The notes under the pieces: model-generated | Seen by the model: the letters and a program-made list of their open reading frames with translations, nothing else | What the model was told of the DNA's origin: nothing | Database searches by the model: none | Position numbers and translations under genes: made by a program | In this document: positions 49,743-59,300 of the stretch, one piece after another | Position numbering within the stretch: the first letter of the stretch is position 1 | Layout: the number at the start of each line of letters is the position of its first letter | From: an uncultured Collinsella sp. | GTDB lineage: Bacteria; Actinomycetota; Coriobacteriia; Coriobacteriales; Coriobacteriaceae | NCBI GenBank assembly: GCA_900556875.1 | Contig: USQQ01000002.1 | Coordinates: forward strand, 1 to 64,000 | DNA length: 64,000 nt | Reading direction: 5' to 3'

Positions 49743-50834
49743 ATGGATACCCTCAACGATCTAAATGAGCGCGTCGACGCCTTCGTCGGCACCGGCTCCT
49801 TCGACACGCCTGCCGCGGCAAACGACCAAGCCCCCATCGATGTGCCCGCCGAGGTTCACGAGGACATTGTCGCCTCGGTCGATTTCTCCGAGGTCGAGCT
49901 CGCAGACGAGTTCACCGAACCCCAGGTAGCCGTGCCCCCCAACGGACTGCTTCCCATGGAGCCGCTGCCCATCGACGGGCGCCTGCGCAAGGCGGCCCTT
50001 CGCATGCCTGACGAGATTGAGGAGGCCAGCGGCTTCACGCTCTTTGGCCGTCGTATCAAATCGCTCATCTACACCACCGACGTCGCGGTCATCCGCAACT
50101 CCAACGCCGATGCCGTCTTTGCCGTTTACCCCTTCACGCCGCAGCCGGCCATTACGCAGGCGCTGCTGACCGTCGCCGAGTGCCCGGTCTTCGTAGGCGT
50201 GGGCGGTGGCACCACCACCGGTAAGCGCTCCGTGCAGATGGCAGCCGTCTCCGAGATGCAGGGCGCGGCGGGATGCGTGGTCAACTCCCCCGCCACCGCC
50301 GAGATGGTCGAGCACATCACCAACATCGCCGACATCCCCGTCATCGCCACGGTCGTTCGTTGCGACGACGATGCTCACGCCAAAGTGCGCGCCGGCGCCA
50401 AGATCCTCAACATCGCCGCCGGCAAGAACACGCCGCAGGTCCTGCGTGAACTGCGCGAGCACTATCCCAACCTGCCGCTCATCGCGCCGGGCGGCAAGAC
50501 GCCCGAGAGCATCCGTGAAACCATCGCCGCCGGAGCCAACGCCATCATCTGGACGCCGCCTTCGGCACAGCAGCTACAGACCGACATGATGCAGCGTTAT
50601 CGCAAGATGAAGGAAGACGCCACACCTGTCATCTCGCGCGACGATGTACCCATTATCGACCAGGTCGCCGCCGCCGAGGTCAGCCAGGTCGAGAACATGA
50701 ATCCCGATGTGCCGATTCCCGACGAAGTCATCGAGCGCGTCGCTTCGATCCACGAGCGCGTCGAGGAGCATCGCGCCAACCGCGGCCTCAAGCCGTCACT
50801 GCACGGCTTCTTCTTCCGCGGAAAGAAACGCTAG
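49743..50834 (+). CDS. Unassigned TIM-barrel-like protein
   Basis: 363 residues. The first 75 residues are acidic and look disordered. The core carries glycine loops in a (beta/alpha)8 rhythm: VGVGGGTTTGKRS, VRAGAKILNIAAGKNTPQVL, LIAPGGKTPESIRETIAAGA. The last reads like the phosphate-binding end of KDPG-aldolase or indole-glycerol-phosphate-synthase-type barrels. The C-terminus is charged (SIHERVEEHRANR; FRGKKR). I cannot assign a reaction. There is no clear ribosome site. A terminator follows. Confidence 0.6.
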   Translation: MDTLNDLNERVDAFVGTGSFDTPAAANDQAPIDVPAEVHEDIVASVDFSEVELADEFTEPQVAVPPNGLLPMEPLPIDGRLRKAALRMPDEIEEASGFTLFGRRIKSLIYTTDVAVIRNSNADAVFAVYPFTPQPAITQALLTVAECPVFVGVGGGTTTGKRSVQMAAVSEMQGAAGCVVNSPATAEMVEHITNIADIPVIATVVRCDDDAHAKVRAGAKILNIAAGKNTPQVLRELREHYPNLPLIAPGGKTPESIRETIAAGANAIIWTPPSAQQLQTDMMQRYRKMKEDATPVISRDDVPIIDQVAAAEVSQVENMNPDVPIPDEVIERVASIHERVEEHRANRGLKPSLHGFFFRGKKR

Positions 50835-50845
50835 CAAAACATCTT

Positions 50846-50880
50846 GGCCCGCCCCACAAACGTGAGGCGGGCCGTTTTCG
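50846..50880 (+). terminator. Rho-independent terminator
   Basis: GGCCCGCC (50846-50853) pairs with GGCGGGCC (50866-50873), followed by GTTTTCGTTT. Confidence 0.88.
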
Positions 50881-50914
50881 TTTGAGCAATCATGCAGCGA
50901 CGTGATGGGGCAAA

Positions 50915-51805
50915 TTAATCCACGCGCTTGTCGCCCATAAAGAAGAGCGCCACCGTACCAGGTCCGGTATGTGAGCCAATCAGAGTACCGATGTTATTGA
51001 TCTCAATCTTGCCTTTAAGCTGCGGAACCTGTTCCTCAATCAGCGCCGCAACTGCCTCGGCATCCTCGCGGCACGCCGAGTGCGACATGATGCACTTACC
51101 CGAATAATCCGCACCGTCCTGCACGTGTGCCATCATGGTCTTAGCCATCTCGGAAATCGCGCGCTTCTTAGTGCGAATCTTCTCACGTGGCGACAGCCCA
51201 CCTTCGCAATCGACCGTCATAAGCGGGCAAATCTTAAGCGCCGCGCCGATGATCGCGCTCGCAGCCGAAATGCGACCGCCGCGCAGGTAGCTCGACAGAT
51301 CGGTCGAGAAGAACCAGTGGTGCAGGTTGAGCCTGTGCTCCTCAATCCAAGCGGCCGTCTCGTCGAGTGAAGCCCCGCTATCGCGCACGTCGGCGGCACA
51401 TTCCGCCAGCAGGCCAAAGCCCGAAGACGCTGCCAGCGAATCGATGACGCGCACCTTGCCGCCCTGGGGATAGCGATCCGCGAGCATCTGCGCCGCAACG
51501 CAGGCCGATCCATACGTGCCCGAAATACCCGACGACAACGTCAGGTGCAGCACGTCTTTGCCCTCGGCAACAAGCGGCCCCCAAAACTCCTCGTACTCAC
51601 CCACGCTCACCTGAGACGTCTTGGGCATGGCGCCCGCGGCAATCTGGGCAAAAAACTCGTCCGGCGTAATCGACTGATACAGATCGTCCGTATAGACAAC
51701 ATCGTCGATCTCGTAATGAAAACACACGACAGGGATATTGCGCGACGCAAAGAACTCACGGGTTCGGTCGGCGGCGGATTCACAGGTCAGGACAAAATCA
51801 CTCAT
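50915..51805 (-). CDS. DegV family fatty-acid-binding protein (3 of 3)
   Basis: 296 residues. DegV landmarks are TCESAADRT at the N-terminus (divergent from the usual TDSxxD), PKTSQVSVGEYEEF, LSSGISGTYGSA, YLRGGRISAASA, and GTLIGSHTGPGTVALFF. The start at 51805 follows AAGGAGCC; the frame opens six codons earlier. It is divergently placed from fbp. Together with the copies at 494 and 36065 it suggests several lipid-carrier proteins feeding one kinase. Confidence 0.91.
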   Translation of the reverse strand: MSDFVLTCESAADRTREFFASRNIPVVCFHYEIDDVVYTDDLYQSITPDEFFAQIAAGAMPKTSQVSVGEYEEFWGPLVAEGKDVLHLTLSSGISGTYGSACVAAQMLADRYPQGGKVRVIDSLAASSGFGLLAECAADVRDSGASLDETAAWIEEHRLNLHHWFFSTDLSSYLRGGRISAASAIIGAALKICPLMTVDCEGGLSPREKIRTKKRAISEMAKTMMAHVQDGADYSGKCIMSHSACREDAEAVAALIEEQVPQLKGKIEINNIGTLIGSHTGPGTVALFFMGDKRVD

Positions 51806-51833
51806 ATGAGGCTCCTTACTCATTGCTGCGCAA

Positions 51834-51842
51834 ATTATCGCA
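51834..51842 (-). promoter_or_regulatory. Extended -10 box of the third DegV gene
   Basis: On the minus strand TGCGATAAT, an extended -10 about 30 bases upstream of the start codon, identical to that before metG. The rest of the 51843-52069 spacer shows nothing I recognise. Confidence 0.45.
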
Positions 51843-52069
51843 CAGTGAGCCTACATACGGTACATATGTCCACTATTTACCAAATCGAACCAAAAATAGC
51901 GAACATCTTTACCACCATCGTCTCCACCGGCCCCACGCATAAATATCTGAGAAAACACCCTCTGTCGTCTCCACTCAACCGCCATATCTACCTCAACTAA
52001 ATCGATTTACCAAACCGTTCAGCCGACAATTCAGCCGCTGGCGCAAAATCGAAACAAAAGCGGCGCATA

Positions 52070-52097
52070 CTGATAAACGTTTGACGCTGTTTATCAG
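52070..52097. promoter_or_regulatory. Inverted repeat in the fbp leader
   Basis: CTGATAAAC (52070-52078) and GTTTATCAG (52089-52097), perfect 9-base arms followed by TTTTACC, 28 bases before the fbp start. It may be an operator or a small terminator-like hairpin. Confidence 0.4.
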
Positions 52098-52125
52098 TTT
52101 TACCAACCCCATCGGAAGGTGTTTC

Positions 52126-54042
52126 ATGGTCGCATTCGATCGCAATCCGCAAGACTTCAAGTATCTGCGTCTGCTGTCGAAACAATTTCCCACCGAGCAA
52201 TCCGCGTTTACCGAGATCATCAATCTCTCGGCCATTCTCAACCTGCCCAAGGGCACCGAACATTTTATGAGCGACGTGCATGGCGAGTACGAAGCCTTTA
52301 TGCACATCCTCAACAACTGCTCGGGCGTCGTGCGCGAGCATGTCGACGAGATCTTTGGCGACACGCTCACCTTTGACGAAAAGGGCGAGCTGTGCACGCT
52401 CATCTACTATCCGCGTGAGAAGATCGACCTGGTCCGCAGCCAGCGCGAAGACTCGCCCACCTGGTACAAGACGATGCTTGATCAGCTCATCATGGTTGCC
52501 CGCTCGCTTTCGAGCCGCTATACGCGCTCCAAGGTGCGTAAGGCCATCCCACGCGATTACGCCTACATCATCGACGAGCTGCTACACACGCATCCGGACG
52601 AGAACAACTATCGCGTGCGCTATCACGAGCGCATCGTGGAGTCCATACTGGAGACCGCCAGCGCTGACGACTTTATCGAGTCGCTTGCCTCGCTCATCAA
52701 GCGCCTGGCCGTCGACCACCTGCACCTGGTGGGCGACATCTTCGACCGCGGCGGCGGCGCGGCCAAGATTATGGACCGCCTGCTCACCTACCATTCGTTC
52801 GACATCCAGTGGGGCAACCACGACCTGCTGTGGATGGGCGCTGCGGCCGGTGAGCCCGCCTGCATCGCCACGGTGCTGCGCAACAACCTACGCTACGACA
52901 ATTACGAGATCCTCGAGAACGACTACGGCATCTCGCTGCGCGAGCTTGTTGCCTTTGCCGATGCCACCTACACCGCCGGTGAGCCCATCACCCCGCTGAT
53001 CAAGGCCATCAACGTGCTGCTCTTTAAGCTCGAGGGCCAGATTATCCAGCGCCACCCCGAGTTCGATATGACCGACCGCCTGCTGCTCGACAAGATCGAT
53101 CACGACGCCGGCACGGTCACGCTCGCCGACGGCAGCGTGTGGCAGCTCACGACCAATGACTTCCCCACCGTCGACCCGGCGGACCCCTATACGCTCACGT
53201 CTCAGGAGCAGCACATCATCGACAAGCTCGTGTCCGAGTTTGTCACCGCCGATCACCTGCATCGCCATATCGATTTCCTCTATTCCCACGGCTCGATGTA
53301 CAAAGTCGCCAACGGCAACCTGCTGTTCCATGGCTGCGTGCCACTCAACGAAGACGGCACCTTTAGCAGCATGAACTGCCTGGGCACCTGGCACGCTGGC
53401 CGCGATTATCTCGATTTTTGCGACCACATCGCCCGCCGCGCCTGGCGCATGGGCGACCGCGACGCCCTCGACTGGATGTGGTACCTGTGGATCGGCTTTA
53501 ACTCACCCGCCAGCGGACGCCTGGTGCGTACCTTTGAGCGCGCCTATATCGCCGATAAGAGCACCTGGGTCGAGCCGATGGACCCGTACTTTACGCTTAC
53601 CAAGTCGCCCTCGGTCTGCGACGACATCATGCGCGAGTTTGGCGTCGCGCCCATGGCATGCTCACCGACCGGTCACATCATCAACGGCCACACGCCCGTT
53701 AAAACCACCAAGGGCGAGCAGCCCATCCGCGCCGAGGGCAAGCTGCTGGTCATCGATGGCGGCTTCTGCCGCGCTTACCATCCCAAGACGGGTATCGCCG
53801 GCTATACGCTCATCTCGAGCTCGCGCGGCTGCCGCCTCAAGTCGCACCGGGCCTTTACGACGGTTGCCGAGGCACTCACACGCAACGTGGACATCGAGAG
53901 CGAGACCAACCGTTTTGACCAAGCAGACCGTCGCCGCATGGTGAGCGACACCGATTCCGGAGCCAAGATCCGCAGCCAGATCCAGGACCTACGCCAGCTG
54001 CTCGATGCATATAGAAACGGTGCTATCGAGGAGCGCGCCTAG
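52126..54042 (+). CDS. fbp: Fructose-1,6-bisphosphatase class III
   Basis: A 638-residue Mn-dependent FBPase of the Bacillus type, a gluconeogenic phosphatase unrelated in fold to class I. It contains metallophosphoesterase motifs MSDVHGEYEAF, LVGDIFDRGGGA, WGNHD and INGHTPVK, in a length usual for the class. The start at 52126 follows GGAAGGTG; the open frame begins at 52081. With pckA it suggests an active gluconeogenic route. The GtrA gene follows after 78 bases. Confidence 0.96.
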   Translation: MVAFDRNPQDFKYLRLLSKQFPTEQSAFTEIINLSAILNLPKGTEHFMSDVHGEYEAFMHILNNCSGVVREHVDEIFGDTLTFDEKGELCTLIYYPREKIDLVRSQREDSPTWYKTMLDQLIMVARSLSSRYTRSKVRKAIPRDYAYIIDELLHTHPDENNYRVRYHERIVESILETASADDFIESLASLIKRLAVDHLHLVGDIFDRGGGAAKIMDRLLTYHSFDIQWGNHDLLWMGAAAGEPACIATVLRNNLRYDNYEILENDYGISLRELVAFADATYTAGEPITPLIKAINVLLFKLEGQIIQRHPEFDMTDRLLLDKIDHDAGTVTLADGSVWQLTTNDFPTVDPADPYTLTSQEQHIIDKLVSEFVTADHLHRHIDFLYSHGSMYKVANGNLLFHGCVPLNEDGTFSSMNCLGTWHAGRDYLDFCDHIARRAWRMGDRDALDWMWYLWIGFNSPASGRLVRTFERAYIADKSTWVEPMDPYFTLTKSPSVCDDIMREFGVAPMACSPTGHIINGHTPVKTTKGEQPIRAEGKLLVIDGGFCRAYHPKTGIAGYTLISSSRGCRLKSHRAFTTVAEALTRNVDIESETNRFDQADRRRMVSDTDSGAKIRSQIQDLRQLLDAYRNGAIEERA

Positions 54043-54120
54043 CCCCGCCTGCGGGGATTGGCTAAACTTGCTGAGTTTGTCATCCCCGCGGCGCTCCGGC
54101 GCCACCCTAAGGCAGGTACC

Positions 54121-54516
54121 ATGCAAAAGCTCCTTGCGCAGATCATGAAGTTTGGCGTTGTCGGCGTCGTCGCCACCGTCATCGACTTTGGCATCATGAA
54201 TCTGCTCCACTACGGTCTGGGCCTTAACATCCTGATCGCCAACACCAGCGGCTTTATCGTCTCGCTCATCTTTAACTACCTCGCAAGCATGAAGTACGTG
54301 TTTGCACACAAGGAGGGCATGAGCCGCCGCCGCGAGTTCATTATCTTTGTCGTGTTGTCCGTTATTGGCCTGGCGCTCAACGATGGCATCGTGCTGGTCC
54401 TCAACGCCGGCCTGGGCCTCGAGGCCAATATCGCCAAGATTTGCGCCACAGCACTCGTTATGGTCTACAACTTTGTGACCCGAAAGATCTTCCTGGAGGG
54501 CGACGAGACCAAGTAG
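54121..54516 (+). CDS. GtrA family membrane protein (copy 1)
   Basis: 131 residues with four membrane segments. KFGVVGVVATVIDFGIMNLL at the N-terminus and FNYLASMKYVFAHKEG are GtrA landmarks. The family is thought to move undecaprenyl-linked sugars or related lipids across the membrane for surface polysaccharide modification. The start at 54121 follows AAGGCAGG; the frame is open from a TTG at 54058. Copy 2 lies 220 bases downstream. Confidence 0.88.
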   Translation: MQKLLAQIMKFGVVGVVATVIDFGIMNLLHYGLGLNILIANTSGFIVSLIFNYLASMKYVFAHKEGMSRRREFIIFVVLSVIGLALNDGIVLVLNAGLGLEANIAKICATALVMVYNFVTRKIFLEGDETK

Positions 54517-54736
54517 CTCGGCCTCCTCGTTGCACTACGGGGTCCACGGATGACACGCGTCGAGCGCTGCGCTGTTCGTGGGCTTTGCTCGTTTACGGGA
54601 AGATTTGCAACGTTTGCGGATTACCTCTTGAATATTTGGCGAGTTCGTATAGTTCTTGCCAGAGACCTTACGTTTCCCATGCAAAAGCTCTAAAGTAACT
54701 CCTTGCTCGATTCATCAACGCATTGGATGTGATTAC

Positions 54737-55144
54737 GTGCGCAAGGCACTGGCACAACCTCATACCAAGCAGTTCCTCAAGTTCGCTGTCGTGGGCCTTA
54801 TCTCCTTTGGCATCGACTGGGGCATGCTTATTGCGCTCGTCGAGCAATTCCACCTTGACTTTTTGGTGAGCACCACGGTCTCGTTTACCACGTCCGTCGT
54901 GGTCAACTACTGGCTCAGCATGAAGTACGTGTTCGACCATCGCGAGGGCATGAGCCGCAAGCGCGAGTTCACGATCTTCACCATCCTGTCGGTGATTGGT
55001 TTGGGCCTCAACGACCTGTACATGTTTGTGGGCGTCACGTTTTTGAGCATCGGCTACCAGGCCATGAAGGCCATCGCCACGTTCCTGGTCACCTGGTACA
55101 ACTACTTTAGCCGCCGCTTCTTCCTCGAAGGCGCACAGTCGTAG
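54737..55144 (+). CDS. GtrA family membrane protein (copy 2)
   Basis: About 135 residues, four membrane segments, a clear paralogue of the preceding gene (KFAVVGLISFGIDWGML; NYWLSMKYVFDHREGMSRKRE against KYVFAHKEGMSRRRE). The start is uncertain: GTG at 54737 is chosen on alignment with copy 1, with only a weak GGATG site; a TTG at 54656 is further upstream. The duplication may serve two lipid-sugar substrates or a heteromer. It ends at a strong terminator. Confidence 0.83.
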   Translation: MRKALAQPHTKQFLKFAVVGLISFGIDWGMLIALVEQFHLDFLVSTTVSFTTSVVVNYWLSMKYVFDHREGMSRKREFTIFTILSVIGLGLNDLYMFVGVTFLSIGYQAMKAIATFLVTWYNYFSRRFFLEGAQS

Positions 55145-55169
55145 ACAACCCAACATAATCTCGCTTCGC

Positions 55170-55207
55170 AGCCGGTTGGAATTCACGTTCCAACCGGCTT
55201 TTTATTT
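55170..55207 (+). terminator. Rho-independent terminator of the GtrA genes
   Basis: Perfect 12-bp stem AGCCGGTTGGAA (55170-55181) with 55188-55199, followed by TTTTTATTT. Confidence 0.93.
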
Positions 55208-55254
55208 GCAGAGTCTGCCGCGGAAGGCGTACGAGGCGGGCTACAGCGCATGAA

Positions 55255-55421
55255 TGGGACGCAGTTTCCCCATGAGCGCCGTTCCGGAAAGTGCATCCCA
55301 GATTGCAGCCTCAGAATGGGACCCTTCCGCAACGCCGTCCTAGCGGAAACTGTGTCCCGGAATTCGCCTTCAGAGTGGGATGCAATTTCCGGTTGAGCCT
55401 CGATTGGGAAACGACGTCCCA
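55255..55421. repeat. Three tandem diverged hairpin units
   Basis: Units start at 55255, 55317 and 55376. Each opens with TGGGA-N-(G/C)..TTTCC or TTCC and closes with GGAAA..TCCC after a short loop. The arms pair within each unit, with two or three mismatches. The units are about 45 bases, spaced by about 60, and differ from each other. There is no ORF. The function is unknown; they lie between the GtrA terminator and the end of the cobalamin-regulated operon. Confidence 0.55.
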
Positions 55422-55432
55422 TTCGCATGAAA

Positions 55433-55466
55433 ACGGGCGGCCCGGATGTTTGTCCGAACCGCCCGT
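55433..55466 (-). terminator. Terminator of the cobalamin-riboswitch operon
   Basis: On the minus strand ACGGGCGG (55459-55466) pairs with CCGCCCGT (55433-55440), with an inner extension, followed by TTTC. Confidence 0.85.
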
Positions 55467-55488
55467 CTGGCGCGCTATGTCGAAGCCT

Positions 55489-56382
55489 CTAGCCTGTAAC
55501 GTAATACCAGACTACGTTGTCGCCGTTTGAGAGAACGTAGTTGCTGCAGGCCGTCATAGGCGTTGTGCCGTTGACGGAGTACATCCAGCCGCTCGTGCCG
55601 CCGTACTGTTTCTCGGCCAAACCACCAATCGCGGAGACATACGTGCCGAACGATGAGCCGTGTGCGTTGACAGAAAGGCCCAACGCGCACAGGGCATCGT
55701 AGACGGTAGCGCCTTCGTTAAAGGTAAAGGTGCCACCAGAAGACACAGGATTGCCCACAGCGCTCGATGTGACCGAAACCGTCACCGTTACATAGCTGGA
55801 CTCCTGCGAACCGCCCTGTCCGCCCGAGGGAGCGCTGCCGCCATTAGAGCTGGAGGCTCCATCAGACGACTGGCCACCGCCCGAAGAAGCACCGCCAGAC
55901 GCATTGGAAGTATCGCCGGCTCCCGTATTTTGGGCAGCGGATTTATCGCCAGACTTCTTGCCGTCCTGACCATCGGACTTCTTGCTATCCGAGCTTTTAT
56001 CCGATTCCTTGTTTGAAGACTCGGAATCGTCCTTGGACTCGTCTTTTGCGTCATTCGATGACTTGGAATCCTTGGAACTGGCCTCGACCGAAGTCGTAGT
56101 CGAGCCAGACGCCTTGGTGTCCTTGGTGACGACGCTCTCCCCCGTCACGGTCTGAATGATCCAGTCGATGGACCAAGCACCGCTCTCGGAAGGATGGACG
56201 AAACCCAGCGAGACGACGATCAGAATGGTGCACGCGGCAGTCAGGACGCCGAGGAGCGTCTTGCGACGAGGGGCGGACGCCGCCGAAGCGGCGCCCTGTT
56301 GCTTTGCATCGTCGAACTGAATGAACGAGGAATCTGGTTGCTTGGGGTCAGCGTCCTTGGATTTATTGGACACAGCCCTCAC
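55489..56382 (-). CDS. Membrane-anchored protein with one DUF4430 domain
   Basis: 297 residues. Residues 1-40 are polar and cytoplasmic, 42-62 a single membrane segment (TLLGVLTAACTILIVVSLGF), about 90-195 an S/K/D then S/G-rich spacer. Residues 197-297 form a DUF4430 domain: FTFNEGATVYDALCALGL, YVSAIGGLAEKQYGGTSGWM and YSVNGTTP. DUF4430 corresponds to the C-terminal beta domain of transcobalamin and intrinsic factor. The start is GTG at the base after the upstream stop, with a possible second GTG three codons on (56373). It shares the riboswitch-controlled transcript and probably holds corrinoid at the membrane; that role is inferred. Confidence 0.83.
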   Translation of the reverse strand: MRAVSNKSKDADPKQPDSSFIQFDDAKQQGAASAASAPRRKTLLGVLTAACTILIVVSLGFVHPSESGAWSIDWIIQTVTGESVVTKDTKASGSTTTSVEASSKDSKSSNDAKDESKDDSESSNKESDKSSDSKKSDGQDGKKSGDKSAAQNTGAGDTSNASGGASSGGGQSSDGASSSNGGSAPSGGQGGSQESSYVTVTVSVTSSAVGNPVSSGGTFTFNEGATVYDALCALGLSVNAHGSSFGTYVSAIGGLAEKQYGGTSGWMYSVNGTTPMTACSNYVLSNGDNVVWYYVTG

Positions 56383-59300
56383 CTACCGACGTTTGGTGAA
56401 CACGAACACGCCGACGATGGCGAGACCGATGACGCCGGCGGCAACGCCAACAATGGCGAGCGGGTTGGTGCCAGTCTCCTGCTCGGAGGCACTAGAGGAC
56501 TTCTTAGCAGTGGTCGTGGAAGCAGCACCCGTATCGGACTTGGAATCGGACTTCTTGTCGGACTTGCTGTCCTTCTTGTCAGACTTCTTGTCAGACTTCT
56601 TCTCGTCCTTCTTATCGGACTTATCGGAGTCTTTCTTGTCGGACTTGTTGTCCTTGGTCTCGGTCTTGGTCGACACCGTCGTCTTGGTCACCGGCTTCTG
56701 ACCCGGGGCGATAGCGCCGCCCTTCGAGCCGGAGCCAGAACCCGCGCCAGCGCCAGCACCGGAACCGTTGCCAGCGCCGCCGTTGCCACCATTAGTGCCA
56801 GAACCGCCATTACCGCCAGGGTTAACGGCATTCTTGGTCCACTTGGCATACAACGTCAGGTCGGCCGTCACCGGCGTGCTAAAGTCATACGCCTGCGTGC
56901 AAGCCTCATCGGTATACCAACCGCCGAAAGTGTAGCCATCGCGCGTCGGATCGGCCGGCTTGACCAGCTTGCCATCGGCCGTAGCAACAAACTTAGTGTC
57001 GCAAGCAGACCCGCCGTTGGAATTAAAGGCGACCGTCCAAGACTCAACGGCCCCGAGCTTGAACAGCGTGCCCGAGTCATTGATGTAGTACAGGTTGCCA
57101 GATGCATCGGCAATGACCGGAGAGTCACAGTACTGGTAATGGCCAGCTGCATCATAAATCTGCGTCGCCTCCGCATCGCCGAGCGTATAGCGATACACGC
57201 CACCACCAGCAGAGTAGTTGACGTAATCCTTGCTATCCGCGCTGTTAACGGTGAAGTACACATAGGTCTTGCCGCCCTGAACACTCACCAGCGGAGTAGC
57301 AGCAATACCGTTGAGGCCAGCCGGCAGCGCCTTGCCGTCGGCAGCAGCGACCATCGTGGTCTTACCCGTCTTCAGGTTATAGAGAACCAGAGCAGAGCCA
57401 GTACCCGTCTGTCCGCCGACAATCAGATTGTCACCAGACACCGCAGGGGCACTCAGATTATTCGTAAGGCCCAGATCAACCGTCTTCTGTTCACTCAACA
57501 CGCCCTTCGCCGAAAGCGAAATCACATGGAGCTTTCCGTCGTGCGTCATCTGATAAAAGATCGAACCATTGGACGGATCGGCAATGCAATCGGCATTTGC
57601 GACAGCGCCGAGCTTCATGGTCGAAACGACATCGCCCGTCGTCTTATCAATGCACTTAAGCGTACCCGCGCTCGTAGGAACGATGGCATACTTATCCGTC
57701 AAAGCCGCACCAGTCCAGTAATAGCCCTCGGCAGGGTCGATGTTCTGCCAAGAAACTTCGCCCGTGGCAATCTTAATGCGCGCAAAGGAGCCGTTGCCGT
57801 AGGTCGCGTTGTAATTCTCGTCATACGAAATATCGACCGAGCCTACATAGACGTACTCGCCGTCCGAAACGACGGTGCAGGAGCTCTGCGTCAAGTCCGT
57901 CAAACCAGCCGTCAGCCACTTGCAGATCAGCTTGTCTGCAGTAATCGCCTGGACCGCACCGCCGTTGAGCGGAACGATGATAAGGCCATTGGTATAGATC
58001 GGACGAGAGGTATAGCTCACCTTGGAGGCAAGCGGCGCAGAGGCAACCTTTTTGCCCGTGGACGAATCGATCTTAATGAGCTCGTTCTCGGTCGCGATGT
58101 ACACAAAGCCGTTAGCGATGACAGGTTCGCTGCAGTTGGCATACTGCTGACCAGACTCGGCCTTCCAATCGAAGGCCCACTTAAGACCGGCAGCCTGCGC
58201 AGGCGTCTTGGCATCCGTTACGGTCGAACCGTTGCCACTGTTGCCGTAGCCGGCCCACTCGGCATCCCAATCAGGAGCCGTCGCGCTCGGGTCCACGACA
58301 ATCTTGTCGGGATCGGGCATGGGCGAATTATCGGTGGTGTAGGCAAACGTAACCTTGTCGCCGCTCTTGAGCGTGACCTGGTTGGCGCAGAGAGATGTGA
58401 GCTCTCCGTTGATATACAGATGCCAAAATCTATTGGTCGCACCATCCCAGCCATACGGCTTGTGATCGAACGGCGAAGTAATGGAATTAAGGAGCCAGTA
58501 CTCACCACTCTGGGAGCCGTTATACGCAACGCTCTTGGCCTTCAGAAATGCCTCAATAAGGTTCTGGGCCGTGGAGCCTTCGGGCAAAGAAACATTGCTT
58601 GCCGAGCCCCAGCGAGTATTGTTGCCGTTGACATCGGGACCGATAACATCGACAGACCCAAGAACCTGGCCAGGAAGGGCATCGCTGTCGCCAGCATACA
58701 TAAAGGTGACGGCGTCACCCTCTTGGAGCTCGTAGGCACCAGCGCCAACGTTCTTGAACTCGCCATTTACGTAGAAGCGCCAATAGCTATTGGTTGCAGC
58801 ATCCCCGACATAGGGCTTACCGTCGACGTCGAACGGCGAATAAATGCCGTTGAGGAACCAGCCCCAAGACGATTCGCTAGAATCGAGCCTAAGGCCGGTC
58901 TGCTCAAGGAGATCCTTGGCAGTAGAGCCCGCCTTGAGACTCGTCTGACCCGTCGAAGCCCAAACCTGCTGCTTGCCGTCCTTGTCCTTACCGAGGACCT
59001 GAACGGAAGCATGGACAGAATCGGAGGGCAACTGGTCGCCCCAGCCACCGTAGAACCACGTAACGGTATCGCCGGCATGAATGGTGACATTGTCCGCCGT
59101 GTAGTCGCTCGACTTGCCGTTGATGAACAGCTGCCAAGAGGTCAAATAATCGAGCGGCGTACCCAGCTCAACGCCGTTGTACTTAAGGCTCAGAATGAAG
59201 GAGCCCGCAACAACGGCGTCAATATCATTCGCCTCGAGCGCGACCTTCGTAAGGTCAAGTGCGTTCGAGCCGGACGTCACCACATACTGCGCGTTATCGA

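Noticed and set aside
55255..55421. A CRISPR array in the tandem repeats near 55.3 kb
   Set aside because: Only three units, diverged from one another, with self-pairing arms and no constant repeat or uniform spacers; no cas genes.
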